Below, piece after piece: positions 63,298-64,000 of a DNA stretch of 64,000 nt. How positions within the stretch are numbered: the first letter of the stretch is position 1; each line of letters starts with the position of its first letter. Origin of the DNA: Melieria omissa (Eukaryota > Arthropoda > Insecta > Diptera > Ulidiidae); the NCBI GenBank assembly GCA_963971225.1, contig OZ020270.1:68888932-68952931 (forward strand), given 5' to 3'. The position numbers and the translations under genes are program-made. A model generated the notes under the pieces. It searched no databases and had not been told where the DNA came from. It saw only the letters and a list, made by a program, of their open reading frames with translations.

Positions 63298-64000
63298 TAT
63301 CAGGTGTACAACGTTGCTTCCGCCGTTTTCCGATAGGTGGCTGTACCGGCTGAGGCTGGTTGAAATACATAGATGGTAATGCCTTTAAAGTGAGTGTGGA
63401 CAGTGCCTAACGAATTGTCATCGCCGTTTCAGTGACAGTTGTTCTTGTTTTCGTATTATTCACGCTCGAAAATGTCCGTTTATGTGCCCAATTCTCGCCA
63501 TTTGCGGGAAGTTTTACTTTTCTGTTACAATTCGAAAAAAAATGCAGCTGAAGCGCATCGAATGCTCTCAGAAACTTACGGTGATGCTGCTCTGAGTGAA
63601 AGAACGTGTCGGGAGTGGTTTCAACGTTTTAAAAATGGTGATTTCGACATGATAAAGTCATCCTCCAACACGACAATGCTCGGCCTCACGTCGCAAAAGT
63701 GGTCAAAAAGTACCTGGAAACGCTGAAATGGGAAGTCTTGCCCCACCCGCCGTATTCCCCAGATGTCGCCCCTTCTGACTTCCACCTATTCCGTTCGATG
63801 GCACACGGCCTGGCAGATCAACATTTTCAATCCTTCGGAGAATTGGAAAAATGGATTGCTTCATGGATAGCGTCAAAAGAGGACTCCTTTTTTCGAGCCG
63901 GGATCCGAAAATTGCCGGAAAGATGGGAGAAAGTTGTCGCTAGCGACGGACAATACTTTGAATAATACATCTGTAAGCACTTTTTCGCAATAAAGCTTTT
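63298..64000 (+). mobile_element. Mariner of the mellifera type, internally deleted, right end outside window
   Basis: It inserts at TA in the P-like sequence (TTTATA then TCAGGTGTACAACG). It carries a transposase start and end but lacks the catalytic middle. The right terminal repeat lies beyond base 64000. Confidence 0.8.
63472..63965 (+). pseudogene. Mariner transposase with deleted centre
   Basis: It starts MSVYVPNSRHLREVLLFCYN and continues AAEAHRMLSETYGDAALSER, WFQRFKNGDFD. At about 63660-63690 the text jumps to degenerate sequence and then to ARPHVAKVVKKYLETLKWEV in another frame, PPYSPDVAPSDFHLFRSMAH and RWEKVVASDGQYFE at the stop. The first catalytic Asp region and most of the second are missing, so it is non-autonomous. 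The C-terminus is typical of mellifera-subfamily mariners. Confidence 0.83.

Overview
This is a eukaryotic window, almost certainly from a higher dipteran and probably a tephritid fruit fly. The only host gene I recognise is the tau-tubulin kinase homologue Asator, on the minus strand between about 21.9 and 26.4 kb. It is split into seven visible exons with short GT-AG introns, and its kinase domain matches the Drosophila protein very closely. The species call is inference, from the Asator similarity, AT-rich introns, irritans- and mellifera-type mariners, and 17.6/297-, mdg3- and BEL-type retrotransposons. Asator lies on Muller element F (the dot chromosome) in Drosophila. That element is reported to be X-linked in tephritids, which would fit the very high transposon load, but the sequence alone cannot prove it.

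Everything else is transposable-element (TE) sequence, probably inside or beside Asator introns. Left part (1-21.8 kb): a decayed BEL/Pao pol region (1-3.6 kb); a separate BEL-type gag tail with an LTR (3.7-4.6 kb); a minus-strand solo LTR (4.57-4.90 kb); a P-superfamily element (5.33-10.47 kb) carrying a P-like MITE and two hAT-type elements; a dead Tc1/mariner element (11.28-12.40 kb); a foldback repeat; an mdg3/micropia-like Ty3/gypsy element (12.91-19.81 kb); and a dead Tc1-like element (20.19-21.81 kb). The mdg3-like element is itself interrupted by a hAT MITE and by a 1.68-kb element with Transib/RAG-type ends.

Right part (26.4-64 kb): a 3.2-kb hAT-like element, then an exceptional nest of elements inside other elements. 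A P-like copy beginning at 31.10 kb is split by a hAT-like element (32.04-62.42 kb). That element holds two main insertions. The first is a gag-protease-only BEL element (32.11-46.66 kb), which contains an irritans mariner and a foldback element; the foldback in turn contains an intact-looking 7.9-kb 17.6/297-like errantivirus-type element with apparently identical LTRs. The second is a CACTA-ended foldback (47.94-62.34 kb) broken by a pogo-like transposon. The pogo-like element is broken by a CR1-like LINE and by another hAT element. The inner hAT holds a young BEL element (53.08-58.62 kb) and a dead mariner carrying two MITEs. Target-site duplications (TSDs), or restoration of a reading frame or palindrome, support most of these levels.

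The most unusual observation is the element at 16243-17918. Both ends start with the heptamer CACAGTG, followed by an A-rich nonamer-like block at exactly 12 bp on one side and 23 bp on the other, and the element is flanked by the 5-bp duplication CGACG. This is the layout of V(D)J recombination signal sequences and of Transib/ProtoRAG transposons. No CRISPR, tRNA, rRNA or prokaryotic features were seen. All element boundaries were read by eye, so single-base offsets are possible.
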